From positions 2,874,991 through 2,938,990 of the forward strand of contig OZ024855.1 of NCBI GenBank assembly GCA_964017155.1: DNA of 64,000 bases. The letters run 5' to 3'. The translations under genes and the position numbers were made by a program. This DNA is from Oasisia sp. SBJ-2009. Taxonomy: Eukaryota > Annelida > Polychaeta > Sabellida > Siboglinidae. Position 1 is the first letter of the stretch. The number at the start of each line of letters is the position of its first letter. The notes under the pieces are model-generated. The model was not told the DNA's origin. It ran no database searches and saw nothing but the letters and a program-made list of their open reading frames with translations. Below are positions 20,901 to 35,702 of this stretch, in pieces.

Positions 20901-23900
20901 TAAAATTATATGACTGCAGCATCTAAAAGTTAAAGATATATTGTCACCAGTACGTGACAAACATAGAAAAATTGTATTCTGGACAACAGAGTGAAATAAT
21001 AAATACACTTTATTGACATCGTCTGCTGCATTCACACAATTTGGCTGTGTTCTAGTCAAAATACAATTAATTCATAATTACAACTTACAGTATAGTCCAA
21101 AGGACTTTAGGGCCACTTTTTATTATAGCGATCTGTTGTTCTTCTATTTGCATGTCAACTCCCAGATATTCTTGTTGAAATTGACTTGTATAGGCCATTG
21201 GTGGTGAGGCTTCAACCCAGGGTTAACATTAAATGATTAGAACTAAGAACTTTGATTGTGTTTAGGTTTAGAATTCAAGCGGCCTTCCAACAGAAACTGT
21301 CTGCCCAGCATGACGAAACAGAAGCAGATGCTGAGGAAGTTCTTTGATGTGGCTGGCCAGGTGAGATTGAATGGTTTTCTTCTGTGTTTTCAGTAAGCTA
21401 AACATTCCTGTGGTTTTGCCACAGAGGACAGAAGTCAGTGAATTGAAGCAATCCAACTTTCACACAAATACACTAATGTTATTGTTCTTCTAGATCCCTG
21501 AAATCTGGAGCAAGGCTGGCCATGAATTTGTTCATCGTTTTTGGTCTTCTTTTCTCCCACTTTCCCTAATTTTTCTTGCACTATTTCCTCTCAACAGTCT
21601 CCAGTTCCCTCTGTCCTTTGCTGTTATTCTCCCATCCTATCCCACTCTTTCTATGTCCGTCCGCACAGTCCTCCCATCGCAATCTCGGTCTTCTTCGCCT
21701 CTTTCTCCCCAAACTTCACATAATGCAAATAATTCATTCACATCATGCATTAGTTATTCAAAAGATTGTAAAAATGTGTAAATACTGTACATATCCATTG
21801 TGTTAATGACAAGTACAAGCACAGCAACACAGCAATTATAGCACCAGACAGTTGAGATGCATAAAGTCCATTTGCTAGTTTTTTAAGCGTTTGGGTGATC
21901 AGAATTATCACACCACAGTAGTTTATATTTTATGACACATAAATGACATAATGTTTATTAAAAACTGAACTGACTCTGTACGTAGGTGATAAGATTTTAA
22001 TTGGTTGTGTCAAATGAAATCAGCCAGAATTCTTTACATTTTATTCTGATTCATAGTGTTGATGTTGTTTTAGCAACACATACACTGTTTTTGTTTTTTT
22101 ACTAAAGTGCAGAATCTGGAGATAAACTGTTTGATACCATTCAGCCATTTGCCGTGAATATTTCGTAGATGATGTGTAAGTGTAGCCCTAGTTTCAGTCA
22201 GTTAGACCTTTGACGTCTGCTTAAACTCGTAGTTCAGCGCTATACAAATTGCCATTATTATTATTAGTCCAAGTCCAGTGTTTGGTCTTTTTGGTGCATC
22301 CCATTTACTTTGTACTTATTCTGATAGGTCTGGGTTAAAACTAGTAGACATTTTCACGTTTCGTCCCTTTTAAATCACCCTGCTTCATCTGTCTCCCTGT
22401 TAAATCACCCGCTGGCGTCTGTCTGCAGGTGTTCAAGAAGTACAAGTTACACCACAAGTCGGACCGCATCTTCTGCGTGAGCGAGATCAAGCTGAGCTGC
22501 TTCCAGTCAGCGACGATCCTCGTGGCGATGGCGGCCGACGGCACGGTGCTGCCGCCGTTCGTCGTCTTCCCCGGCGTGCGCCTCAAGCTGACGTCGGTGC
22601 GCGAGTCGTTCCCCGGCGCCGCGTTCACGTCGAGCTACGACGGCCAGATCAACGAGGACGTCTTCCTCTGGTGGTTCCGCGACCACTTCCTCAAGCACGT
22701 GCCGTCGGTCGGCCGCAAGCCGAGCGTGCTCTTCCTCAGCCGCTGGGTCGTCGACGTGACGCTGCAACTGGCGCAGAAGGCGAAGGAGGAGAAGGTGCAC
22801 CTCGTGTGCATCCCGCCGGGGGTCGCGCACCTCGTGCTGCCGCTCGAGGACATGGTCGTGCACCAGCTCGAGGCGATGATCTCGAAGAAGGCGCTCAAGT
22901 GGGAGGCGGAGAACCCGGGCACGGCGTTCACGCACCGCGCCTTCGCGCAGATCCTGCACAAGGTGTGGCGCCGGGCGATCACCAGCGAGCACGTGACGCT
23001 CAAGTTCGCGAAGAACGGCCTCTTCCCGCTCAACAACCTCGCCATCAGCAACGAGCGCATCTTCGCCGCGGCGCAGACGATGCGCGAGATGCCGCGGCCG
23101 CCGTCGCCGCTGCACCACGGCAGCCCGCTGTCCGGGTTGTCACTGCTGTCGGCGCTCTCGTCGCACGAGTACGCCTCGCTCGAACACAACAACCAGCTGA
23201 ACGCGCACGACAACAACTCGAGCGAGAACACGCCCGAGCAGCAGCAGCAGCAGCAGCCGCGGCACAAGAGCTACCTGGAGGAGCATCTCGTCGCCTCGCC
23301 CACGCCGCCCGGCGTCGTCAACACGCCGCCCATCAAGACACCGAAGCGACAGCTGCACGAGATGCTGGAGCGGAGTCTGCTGCAGCAGCAGCTGGAGACG
23401 GGCAACCACGAGCAGCTGCAGGAGGTGGACAGCAAGGACGTGCTGGCGTACAAGGAGGTGCACTCGGCGCTCGTCGCCGCCAGAGACAATCCCGACCAGA
23501 TCAGTCGCGCCATCGACAGCATCCTCAGCGGCGAGGCGGTGATGACGTCGCCGAAGCGCAAGAAGCTGCGGACGATCAGCGACAGCGACGTGAAGCCGTC
23601 GTGGAAGATCGTGCGCATCGAGACGGTGGACGGCGACGGCGGCGCGTCGATCGAGGCGCAGATGACGGCCGAGGCGCCGCCGCCGCCCGAGGTCGTCGTG
23701 CACGAGGAGGTCGTCTTCGACCAGATCGTCAGCGAGGAGACGGTCGTCGAGGAGACGCTCCAGGAGGAGATCGTGCAGGAGGAGATCGTACAGGAGGAGG
23801 TCGTTCAGGAGGAGATTGTGCACGAGGAGGTCGTGCAGGACGAGCGGTACGAGACGCATCAGAAGTCGGTAATGGTGCAGCAGGACGCCGGCGGCAGGAC

Positions 23901-24495
23901 GACCATCATCGGGCGGCCGACGACGACGGTGACGACGACGACGCCGGGCAACTGGATGTCGCAGTTCAAGGAGTTCATTAAGATCGTGCCGTCGACGGGC
24001 AGGACGGCGCCGGCGTCGCGCGACGTCAAGAGCAAGTTCATGATCAAGGGCGGCGAGGTGTTCCTCCAGCCCGTCGAGATGGTCGCGTCGGAGGGCGCCG
24101 GTCACGTGTACGTGAAGGGCGAGGTGATGGAGATGGCGGGCGAGGAGCAGGTCGTCACGTCGACGGGCGGCCTGGCCACCGTCGACCTGGCGGCGTCCGG
24201 CGACGCGAAACAGATGCAGCCGGGCATGGTGGAGCTGATCCACGTGCTGCCGAACGGAGAACAGATCCTCGTGACGCCGGCGGTGGGCGAGTCGGTCGTG
24301 CGGCAGTTGTCGGGCGGCGAGCAGGCCGTGGAGATGTACACGGAGGACGTGGTGCAGCAGGAGACGGTGGTGTCGTCGGCCAACGACCTCCAGGGCGGCG
24401 GGGGCGGGGACCCGCAGACAGTGGTGGAGGAGTGCGTCGTCGAGTACATTCAGATGCTGCCCGAGGACGCGGCGTGGGAGGAGCAGGTCGTGTGA
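17947..24495 (+). CDS. Domesticated pogo/Tigger/CENP-B-type transposase gene, five exons
   Basis: Exons 17947-18473, 19373-19580, 20463-20613, 21266-21360 and 22429-24495 give 3048 nt, or 1015 aa, with all phases compatible. Order: an acidic N-terminus ending in a Ser/Glu/Asp run and basic stretch; a psq-type helix-turn-helix (MTIRGAAKKFAVPYSTLKDR); a CENP-B-type HTH (PGHNWLAGFLKRHPG); a DDE-superfamily domain from about residue 328; and a long tail with EEIVQEE repeats. The transposase triad is lost. The usual NxDET is VSEIKL, the LxxDGH block is LFLSRWVVD, and the PLD block is LPLEDMVV, so Asp to Ser, Asp to Ser and Asp to Glu. Intron-split, intact and catalytically dead, it is most likely a host DNA-binding gene. 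The final exon is very GC-rich. An AATAAA at 25767 may end the transcript. Confidence 0.85.
20318..20395 (+). repeat. Interspersed repeat, copy B1
   Basis: About 75 bp with the order ATTTCTACC, CCACAA, GGTTTTTACCCATCCAA, a GGTGGATGGGTCTCTG-type block, then GCATAAA. The same blocks in the same order occur at 49708-49790, so this is probably part of a SINE or MITE. It lies in intron 2 of the transposase-derived gene. Confidence 0.6.
22233..22265 (+). repeat. SINE 3'-end remnant
   Basis: TCAGCGCTATACAAATTGCC followed by ATT triplets resembles the 3' terminus of the tRNA-derived SINEs in this window (GCGCTATATAAG plus short tail). The upstream body is not recognisable. Confidence 0.4.
23745..23850 (+). 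repeat. In-frame acidic coding repeat in the transposase-derived gene
   Basis: A 15-bp coding unit of the GAGGAGATCGTGCAG type is repeated about six times with variation. It gives a run of E-E-[IV]-V-[QH] pentapeptides after ETLQEEIVQEEIVQEE. The array is in frame and makes a strongly acidic, beta- or extended-prone segment. Confidence 0.85.
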
Positions 24496-26174
24496 CCGCG
24501 TCAGGCCCTCGGGTCAACGAACGGGTATTTCGGATGTTCTCACGCACGTTTCAATGTTACACAGACCTACTGTTACAACACAATACAATCAAACCAGTGC
24601 AAAGTTCTCTCCAAGTCGGGTGTCCGACAGTGAACAGGACGAGGAATGATGACCACAGACATGACATATGGTGTTTCAACTTTCAAAATACATTGTAGAC
24701 GTCAGACATAATATCAGTCGTCGGGGGCTGGTTGGTAATAGCAGGGCAGCTGTCTAGAGGGCGGTGTATTCTGTACAGTAGTAGAGTGCTATTATAATAA
24801 CTGTATTGCATTTCTGGGCGACGTCCAGAGCTGCGTGGTGTTTTAGATGACTTAAGAAAGAGTTCGGTCCCGATGCATGTGTTGCACTGGCAATGTATCG
24901 CCGATGATAAGTTTCCGATCTCCAGTGAATAGAGGCGCCCCGAGGCAGCTCGACTGGAAGTGGTCTATTTTGGCGCGCGTCACAGACGTCCTTTAATGTT
25001 GTATTTGTAAATCATCGATACAGTCATCTCAATTGTACATACTCTGTTAGCTGTAGTTTTGATAGCCCAATGCACAGACCGTACCACCAGTAAAACAATA
25101 GTTCGTTCCCTCTCTTCGTAAATATTTTTGCTCTAACGAATGCATTAATTGTTGTAGCAATTACGATCATAAATTAACCATTAATAGGTTTAGATATGTG
25201 CATGTGTAGTTGATATACATGGAGGTCATCGTATATGATATATCGTATATTAGTATCCATTTTTTTCTGCGAGACTAGGCATCGACCTTTTAGCCATCCT
25301 TGATATTTTAATTAAGTGAACCATATTTCATTAATAATAAGTAAGATCGAGATATTCGCCTTTCATCTAGAAATTAGATAACCATTTCTCATGATGCCGA
25401 GGATGCTATGGTGTGACAAATCGAGAAGTGTTCAGCTGGTTTACCAGTAGAGCGGACTCGTTTGCGTGGCTGTGTTTCGACCAGTAATTGGAGAGATTGT
25501 AGGTAGTTTTCTCGTAAGGTTATTGTCTGAGTGTCACTGTTTATAACCGTGGCACTGAGGCTGTAGGCGAAGGACCAGTATTTAATAAATATGCCTAGAT
25601 GTATGTACACACGTTAGCTATGCGGAGGGCGAGGCTGCGGACTCGGTGGAGTGGTAAGAAGTCGTTATCACGCACATGTATTTAATTATGTATCGAGGCG
25701 AGCGAGCACACTGTATTACTGCGCAAGTTCGATGCAGTTTATTTGTAGTCGGTCGACAGAGTTGTCAATAAATATGATTGCAGTTTACAAGCGTTGTGTC
25801 CAAAGAAACGTCGATCATTCGTGTTCACCAGCCTTTGTCATTGTCTCCCCCGTCATCTGGTGAGCCGCAGATGCTTAAGATCACTCGTGCCTCTTGTTCC
25901 GTCGTCTTAGGGGAATATACAAGATTCTAATAATAAAACACCTAGGATGGGATCGATGTCACCCCCCCCCCCCCACTCTTTATAAAGCATTGGATGGGCC
26001 AATAAATTATAATGATACATTGACGTGTCTATGTAGCCAAGTGTTAAAAAAAATTACAGTACATTTTGTCAAAATAACATACCCTCGTGGCAATATTTAT
26101 CAGATTTAGCCAAATTTAACAAGATTATCATCCGAGAGTGAACTTAGATGGCAAGTGGAAGCCTTATTATCCAT

Positions 26175-26180
<6 letters not shown>
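24496..26180. other. 3' UTR of the transposase-derived gene, then intergenic DNA
   Basis: No further exon is evident. AATAAA at 25767-25772, followed by a GTTGTGTCC stretch, is a reasonable polyadenylation site and would make a 3' UTR of about 1.3 kb. A poly-C run lies at about 25962-25974. Confidence 0.45.

Positions 26181-26246
<66 letters not shown>
26181..26246. repeat. (TA)n microsatellite
   Basis: An uninterrupted run of TA dinucleotides of about 66 bp. Confidence 0.95.
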
Positions 26247-26249
<3 letters not shown>

Positions 26250-26836
26250 CTTCTGAGTCATTTGTAGATGTTGTTTTTAAACGCGCCGCACTCCCACAGA
26301 GGCTATTACGCAACGGAGGCCAATGAGTATTTCGTGTAATAGCTGAGTCGTGGCAGAAAACGCTTTTCTCGCGCGAATGTACGAAATTATGACGTCATCG
26401 TGTGACGTTATGAACCAGTAAAACTTGACCGCCATCCAAGCGCTTGAACGATAATACGATTTGACGACGAACTGATTCCACGAAAGTGATGCATCATTTA
26501 AAGATAAATTGCGATCTGTGAACCGCCTCAACAGAAAAGTCGACGACATCGCAACACTAGATGGATAACTAAGATAAATGCCAACGAAGTCCACGAAAAA
26601 GACACAGAAGCTCAAGTCGACCAACAACAGAATATCCAACGGACCGCTAATCAAGCAGACACTGTTTTCTACTGTACTTATTCTCCTAAGACAAACCTAC
26701 GTAGTAGCACCCATTGTGGGGTGCCGCTATTTGTGCGAGTGGCTTCAACTTCGAGTGACTTCGTCTCTGACGCCTGCCCTGTGGTTTCCCTCATCTCGCG
26801 TCCAATCAAGTCACGGCGGCGTCACCAGAAGGGAGC

Positions 26837-29322
26837 ATGTTATGCACGTTGATTGCGTACATCCGGGCACTGAACGACTGGTTGATTGGGGGGGAGACGG
26901 CGGGGACGATAGCCCCGGACGACCAGCTGTGGGTGTCCGACACCCTCCTGCCCGTCTACGCTCTCGTCCCCTGTCTAATTGTCGGGGTCATCATTGGCGT
27001 CGTCATAACGTTCGTCCACCAGTCACGCACGTCCTGTGCCCAAGCTAGTGACCACTTCGACTACAAGATGACGGACACGCAGGTATTTCAGTGAGACTTT
27101 AGAGTGTGAATCAGTTATGTAGATGGTTTCTAAATAAGCCTATAGGTAACTTATATGAACCAACTGTCCGGCCAATGGCTACACTCCCGTCTGATAAGTT
27201 TCTCTCGCGTGAGATCAATGAGATTTCATTCACAGCTAGTCGGGAGGCCGTTACACTAATAAATAGGCCTACGATCAGTTACTTTGTTCTTGGGACAGAT
27301 TAAGTGGATGGTTTAATAAAAACATTGATTAAGTTTAATGAGATACTTGTTTCTATTATACTGTGTTTATTTACATAAACATTGATCGCTTGTTGCCATT
27401 GGTGCAAACGGTTTATTTCGAAGTAATGAAACGTATCCATAAAAGATGTGTCGTGTGCTTACGGTAGTGTTCTAAAAATAATAAAAGTTACAATTATAAT
27501 TAAAAAAACTTGTTGGTCCATTACCGGAAACACAACACTTTAGGCATAACAAAATAAATACACACAATCACATGTTTTAGACGTGATTTATGAAAATTGT
27601 GCAAACCATAACGATATTAACATTCCCAAAGAATTGCTTTAAGGCCCGAAAATTGAAAAACAAACCGGTACGCAAGCAGCGAGCCCAGCGGGGACTCGAC
27701 GCGGCCTGCGGGGACGCGCGCACGCGCAGAGACGCACGCATGGAGAGGGTCAGAGGTCGGCGGCAAAGCATTTCGGGAAATCAGGTAAAGACGCACCAGT
27801 GATAGCACGTGCCGAGGCACGCTAGTGTCTTCTGCTGCCATATCGTCTATTTGCTTTTGACATTTTCATCCATCACCTGGGGACCACATCACTTATTACT
27901 AATGTTGTTAAGAGCTCTTCAACCCGATTTTGCACATAAAACAACTAATTTTAATCCTTAACAGTGATTTTGAAAAATGTCAACACTCTGACGCGTCAGC
28001 GGAACATTGTCACTAGTGTGTCACGGAAATGGTGCCCTCGGTTATACAGCAACGGATTTTGTTCTTAAAAAAAAAATATTTACCAACGCATTCCATTTAA
28101 TGACGAATTTTCCTTAACAGTTCGTTCCCAACGACCCGAACGAGGTGTGTTTACCCCCCTCCTCTACTATTTCGCATACGGGCGTGTGTACCACAGCAGA
28201 AAATTTCGTTGTAAATTTTACAAGTTTCCACAACAAAAACTAATCTGGAAAGCCGGAACACATTGCATATGTATTGTAGTAATTGTGATTTTGAATACAC
28301 TTACGGACAACGATATGGGGATGTGTTGTGTATGGTTACGTGGAATACCGCTCGAAACGGCCCGGAAACGAGAATCATTTGCATGGCCTGTAGTCGGTGT
28401 CAGTTGTTTTGTACTATTATGTTTAATTATGGCTGTATAGCCCAACTGAATGAGTCTAATTTGGATAAGAGGAATATCTATTGCTTGTTGTTGCTCGGTG
28501 ATGTAAACACCACAGCTGCTCTGCTAAGTTATGTCAGGAAATATGCGTGAGATTAAGACCCCCAAAATTATACTAGATGGTAGCATTGTAGTTTCCAAAT
28601 AGTACTCTAGGTGTCACCACCATTAGTTGTTACACTTTTCAGGAAGACCAACATTTTATTCACGGCACTGGCGATGATACGAATAACCTCGCGGATTCTT
28701 TACGGACGCTCTGCGCTGTATACAGACACACACAATGACACACTGGAGACTGACTTGGGAATCCAGACGACTGAAGACAGGGGAGGATAACGCAGTCACC
28801 TCCGCTTCAGTTGACAACATACTCAAACATGACGTACCGGAACAGAAAAAGAAACATGGGTAAGAGAAAAAAAACCAAAGGTCATGATTTGACACATCAG
28901 TCATCAGAAGACTAAAGTGGACCTTGGACAGGGCACATAAGTAGACTACGAGATAATCGATTGACACATGGACACTTTATTAAGGGAAACGCCATATGAG
29001 AAGCGAACGACACGGGGGAGTGACGAAATGATGGGGAAAAGGCACCATCTGGCAAAGGATAGCGCTCGCGAGACAGGAAGATGTGAAAACTGTGTTCGTA
29101 GGTTTTTGTCCAATCACGGCAGGGACACTACGACTGCGCAAGCTAATTATGAATGATGGTGATGAATAAATATATCAATACATGCATAAAAAAAGCCTTT
29201 CTGTGTCATTTTTAAATGGTGAAATATGACACACGCATACGCACGTACGCAAGCGCGCACGCACGCACCTCCATTATCGAAGTGGCGTTGTAATATAACC
29301 TGTTGCAGAAACTAATAGACGA

Positions 29323-29367
<45 letters not shown>

Positions 29368-29371
29368 TGCG

Positions 29372-29414
<43 letters not shown>

Positions 29415-30284
29415 TTGTGTGTAGGTGTTTGGGGAACTTGTCTGAAGACGAGAGAGGTTTGGCGTACGTCAACGTGGGGTGCAAATGGAGGTTTTTGGAA
29501 AGGCTCACGGTGGTGTTTCTGGCGAACCACAGGGGGTGTTCAACAACTTTGGTTTCTGGAGATCCACAAACTAGTATTTTGACTATGGGCTCTAGTTAAC
29601 ACGAAAGCACATCTAATGGCGTGGCTGTGTTTTCCGTGGTTCTTGAAGTTGTTTCTCGCACTGCAGATGCAAGACGATGCCGGAGATATTGCACCGGAGA
29701 TAAGATGGCAGCGCACCAGGACAGTGGACGATAATAGGGTGGGCACCGCTAGGTGTCACATGTGTGATTGCGGCCACACGCGGACGACATCCGGGAGGCT
29801 GTCGAAAGTGTCATTCAAGGTAACTCGGGCAAATAATCAATTTAACTCGTATAATATACGAGTTTAACTACCACTCACTATATTATAGTGAATGGTAGTT
29901 AAACTATAACATTATCCCTCCTCCCTCCCACCCTCCCTCCCACCCTCCCTCCCACCCTCCGTCCCACCCTCCGTCCCACCCTCCGTCCCACCCTCCGTCC
30001 CACCCTCCGTCCCACCCTCCGTCCCTCCGTCCCTCCGTCCCTCCCTCCGTCTCCCCCCCTTTCTCTCCCTCCCTCCTTCCTCTGTCTCTCTGTGTCTCTC
30101 TCCGTCTCCGACTTTGACTCCGTGTCCGACTCCGTGTCCGACTGTCCGTCTGCCCGTCTATCCGCCTGTCCGGTGTTATGTGTTATCCAGTTCAAAATCG
30201 TTTTGTTTGTTTCAGAACGCACGACTGTGTCGCAACGTGACTGACTTGAGACTTCTCCGTAACCAGGGTTTGAATGCCTTCTGA
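26837..30284 (+). CDS. Candidate six-exon gene, single-pass membrane protein of unknown family
   Basis: Proposed exons are 26837-27082, 27644-27784, 28121-28144, 28643-28717, 29667-29819 and 30216-30284. They give 708 nt, or 235 aa, and all introns are phase 0 with AG acceptors and GT donors. Exon 1 encodes a hydrophobic segment, VYALVPCLIVGVIIGVVITF, followed by HQSR. Exon 2 is very basic (many Arg/Lys), as expected for the cytoplasmic side. Exon 3 is a 24-nt microexon (FVPNDPNE). I do not recognise the family. The constant phase and GC-rich exon 1 support a real gene. Exons 4-6 are weaker, and the gene may instead continue to the exons at 35703-36489. Confidence 0.38.
29322..29411. repeat. 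(GT)n/(GTGC)n compound microsatellite
   Basis: Alternating runs of GT dinucleotides and GTGC tetranucleotides. Several spurious long ORFs on both strands come from this tract. Confidence 0.95.
29852..29908. repeat. Short inverted repeat
   Basis: CGAGTTTAACTACCA at 29859-29873 and TGGTAGTTTAACT-type sequence at about 29892-29905 face each other around an AT-rich loop. A perfect core of about 12 bp could form a hairpin. Confidence 0.55.
29915..30060. repeat. Pyrimidine-rich CCCTCCCTCCCA / CCCTCCGTCCCA minisatellite
   Basis: Tandem 12-bp units of the CCCTCC[CG]TCCCA type grade into CCTCCGTC and CTCTCC words. The G-rich strand has repeated GGG runs every 4-8 bases, giving G-quadruplex potential. 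It falls between exons 5 and 6 of the candidate gene. Confidence 0.9.
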
Positions 30285-30446
30285 CGTCATCCAGGTCGTG
30301 TGTCGTCGCGTCAGGCGTTCTCGTGCTAAAAAAGAGCTTACACGCCCGTGTTCCGTTCCAGCAGTTCTCGCATATTCCCCAGACGGCGCTTTATGTCCGA
30401 GCTCGGACTTGGGCTCCCCTTCGTATGCTGTAGGTGGAAAATATGG

Positions 30447-30715
30447 TATCGTTGCCGAACGCCAATACACAGAGGTGGCTACCTGCTAACCACTCACGCG
30501 TAAAACACCTAATGTCAATCTTGTCAAAAATACCTTCAACCTAACCCAAGCCATAACCCTCATCCCAACCCTAGCACTAACCCTAAACATAACCTTAAGC
30601 CTAAATCTATACCTTATTCCACATAAGAACATCAAAAAATGGGCATTTGTACGTGAGTGGTGTGGTTAGCAAGTAGCCATTGCCCCAATACACAAGGCGA
30701 CAACGCGGACGTCAC
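30447..30715. repeat. Fold-back repeat flanking degenerate CCCTAA-like sequence
   Basis: The left arm (about 30455-30510) has CCAATACACAGAGGTGGCTA and CTGCTAACCACTCACG. The right arm, read in reverse complement (about 30640-30710), has TGGCTACTTGCTAACCACAC and CACTCACG. Between them lies a stretch of degenerate telomere-like words (CTAACCC, ATAACCC, CTAACCCTAA) at 30540-30610. Confidence 0.5.
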
Positions 30716-30924
30716 GGTTCGCTGCAACACTTAGACGTCTTTGGTGGCCGGTGAAGACACACGTAGCTGTTCCATGTCGAACGTTCACCCAATGACGACA
30801 GTAATACTGCAGGTAGCAACTACCTAAGACATCGTAACATGTCAAAGAATGAAAGAAAACGTAAACTGACAAATAAAAAAGATAAAATAAAATGGAAAAC
30901 TATGGCGGTGTTCTTTTGCACCAG

Positions 30925-30982
30925 TCTGTGCGTGTCGTCGTGTCGTCGTGTCGTCGTGTCGTCGTGTCGTCGTGTCGTTGTG
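30925..30982. repeat. GTCGTCGT minisatellite
   Basis: Tandem GTGTCGTC words (8-bp unit, about seven copies), with the reverse complement read as ACACGACG. Confidence 0.85.
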
Positions 30983-31360
30983 ACAAGTCACCCCTGGTTT
31001 GCGAGAATTGTTTATACAGGCCAATGGTGACACATTCATATAAGAAATCACAGCAGATATCTAGTAGCAATTTTTATGGTTTGCCAAAAGTATCGATCTG
31101 TCAAATAACCACTGAATCACTTAATTGATTTCTCCATCGACATTTCAACGATCATCTTTCTGTACTTCTATGGCCGGTTTCTTCGCTATCCTTTCTTTCT
31201 CTCAATACCAGTTGTCAGAAAAGAGAGTAGTCCCTTGTTATTTTGAAAAGTGTACCTTTTATATTCGATAACAATGTCTACACATACACCTAATGATCCT
31301 AGTTATCGATCCGGCTACAGATAACAAACACGTCAACTTCGATTCGAACACGGTGTAGAG

Positions 31361-31366
31361 TTTATT
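31361..31366 (-). terminator. Polyadenylation signal for the minus-strand membrane-protein gene
   Basis: AATAAA on the minus strand, about 120 bp downstream of the stop codon at 31485. Confidence 0.5.
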
Positions 31367-31484
31367 TATAGTAAAAATTATTACTGGTGTATAATCAATT
31401 TTTAGAAGAACAATTTAATATTAGTAAATGCGGGCTTCGAGTCCTCGAGCATTCGGACGATCGCTCAGTTTTGTGTTGATGACG

Positions 31485-34923
<3,439 letters not shown>

Positions 34924-35702
34924 ATTACGTAGCTTTGCATTGTCGGTTAACTAGTTCCGCGGTAAACCTTTAATGGCGGTTTTTCTGCCTATTTGCTAAT
35001 ATTTGGTTGGGAAAATAATGAAGCCATGTGTAATATTTGATTAAAAAACGGGTGGGCTTTTTGTAAGGCAAACAAACACAACGGAAACGATCTTTCACGA
35101 TTACATTATACGCGCTGCAATGACGTCACACGTCTATATTTGTTGCGACGCAACACGTAACTACGTATTCTAGAAACGGTAACATCCAAACTCGGTCCTG
35201 GGTAATCTTTCCCTGAAGTGACCTGAGAAAGATTCCCAGTGAGGCTGTGGACGGCTGCTTCGGTGAGTCTTTGCGGAACAGAGCACGCACGTCATTCTCG
35301 CTTCTTATCCGTTTTGAGCGATTACTTAACGAGATCACACAAAACTTGCGTGCGCAATTCAAAATTTACACAGTGGATCTTTTTTACAGTTCCCAATAAT
35401 ACCGGTCTTAGATGCTTTGTAGATATAAAAATTCCAATAATAGAAAGAACATTTTGATAGGATCGATGATACCGACCCACCTCTCTCCCAAAAAGGTTCT
35501 TGTTTGCTCAGTACGATCGGAAGATGACGAAATCAGCGCCGTGTATTGTTTATCTCAGGAAAAGGGCAATCGTTGCAATTTTTGTATAGATTACCATTAT
35601 AGTTTCAAGTGCGCGGATAAAGGTCACCTGTAGTTCATTATATCACTGCACGAATAGGCTAACTACGTATGTATTGACCAGGCTGGTTTCGTTTTTCAAC
35701 AG
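34924..35702. promoter_or_regulatory. Region between the divergent paralogues; possible shared promoter
   Basis: This separates the minus gene start from the first recognised plus exon. Palindromic CRE-type TGACGTCA motifs occur around 34915 and 35121. I could not find a plus-strand exon equivalent to the 90-nt exon at 34131-34220, so the 5' part of the plus copy is unresolved here. Confidence 0.35.

Noticed and set aside
21494..21723. Extra exon of the transposase-derived gene (TTCTAG acceptor followed by an open frame)
   Set aside because: Joining exon 4 directly to 22429 gives a continuous match to the DDE-domain start and correct phase; including this segment would insert unrelated low-complexity sequence.
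22507..24547. Antisense and out-of-frame ORFs of 100-436 codons
   Set aside because: They are shadows of the GC-rich last exon of the transposase-derived gene; compositions are Arg/Ala/His-rich and there is no domain.
30535..30610. True telomeric repeat
   Set aside because: Words are degenerate, with irregular spacing, and the tract is under 80 bp.
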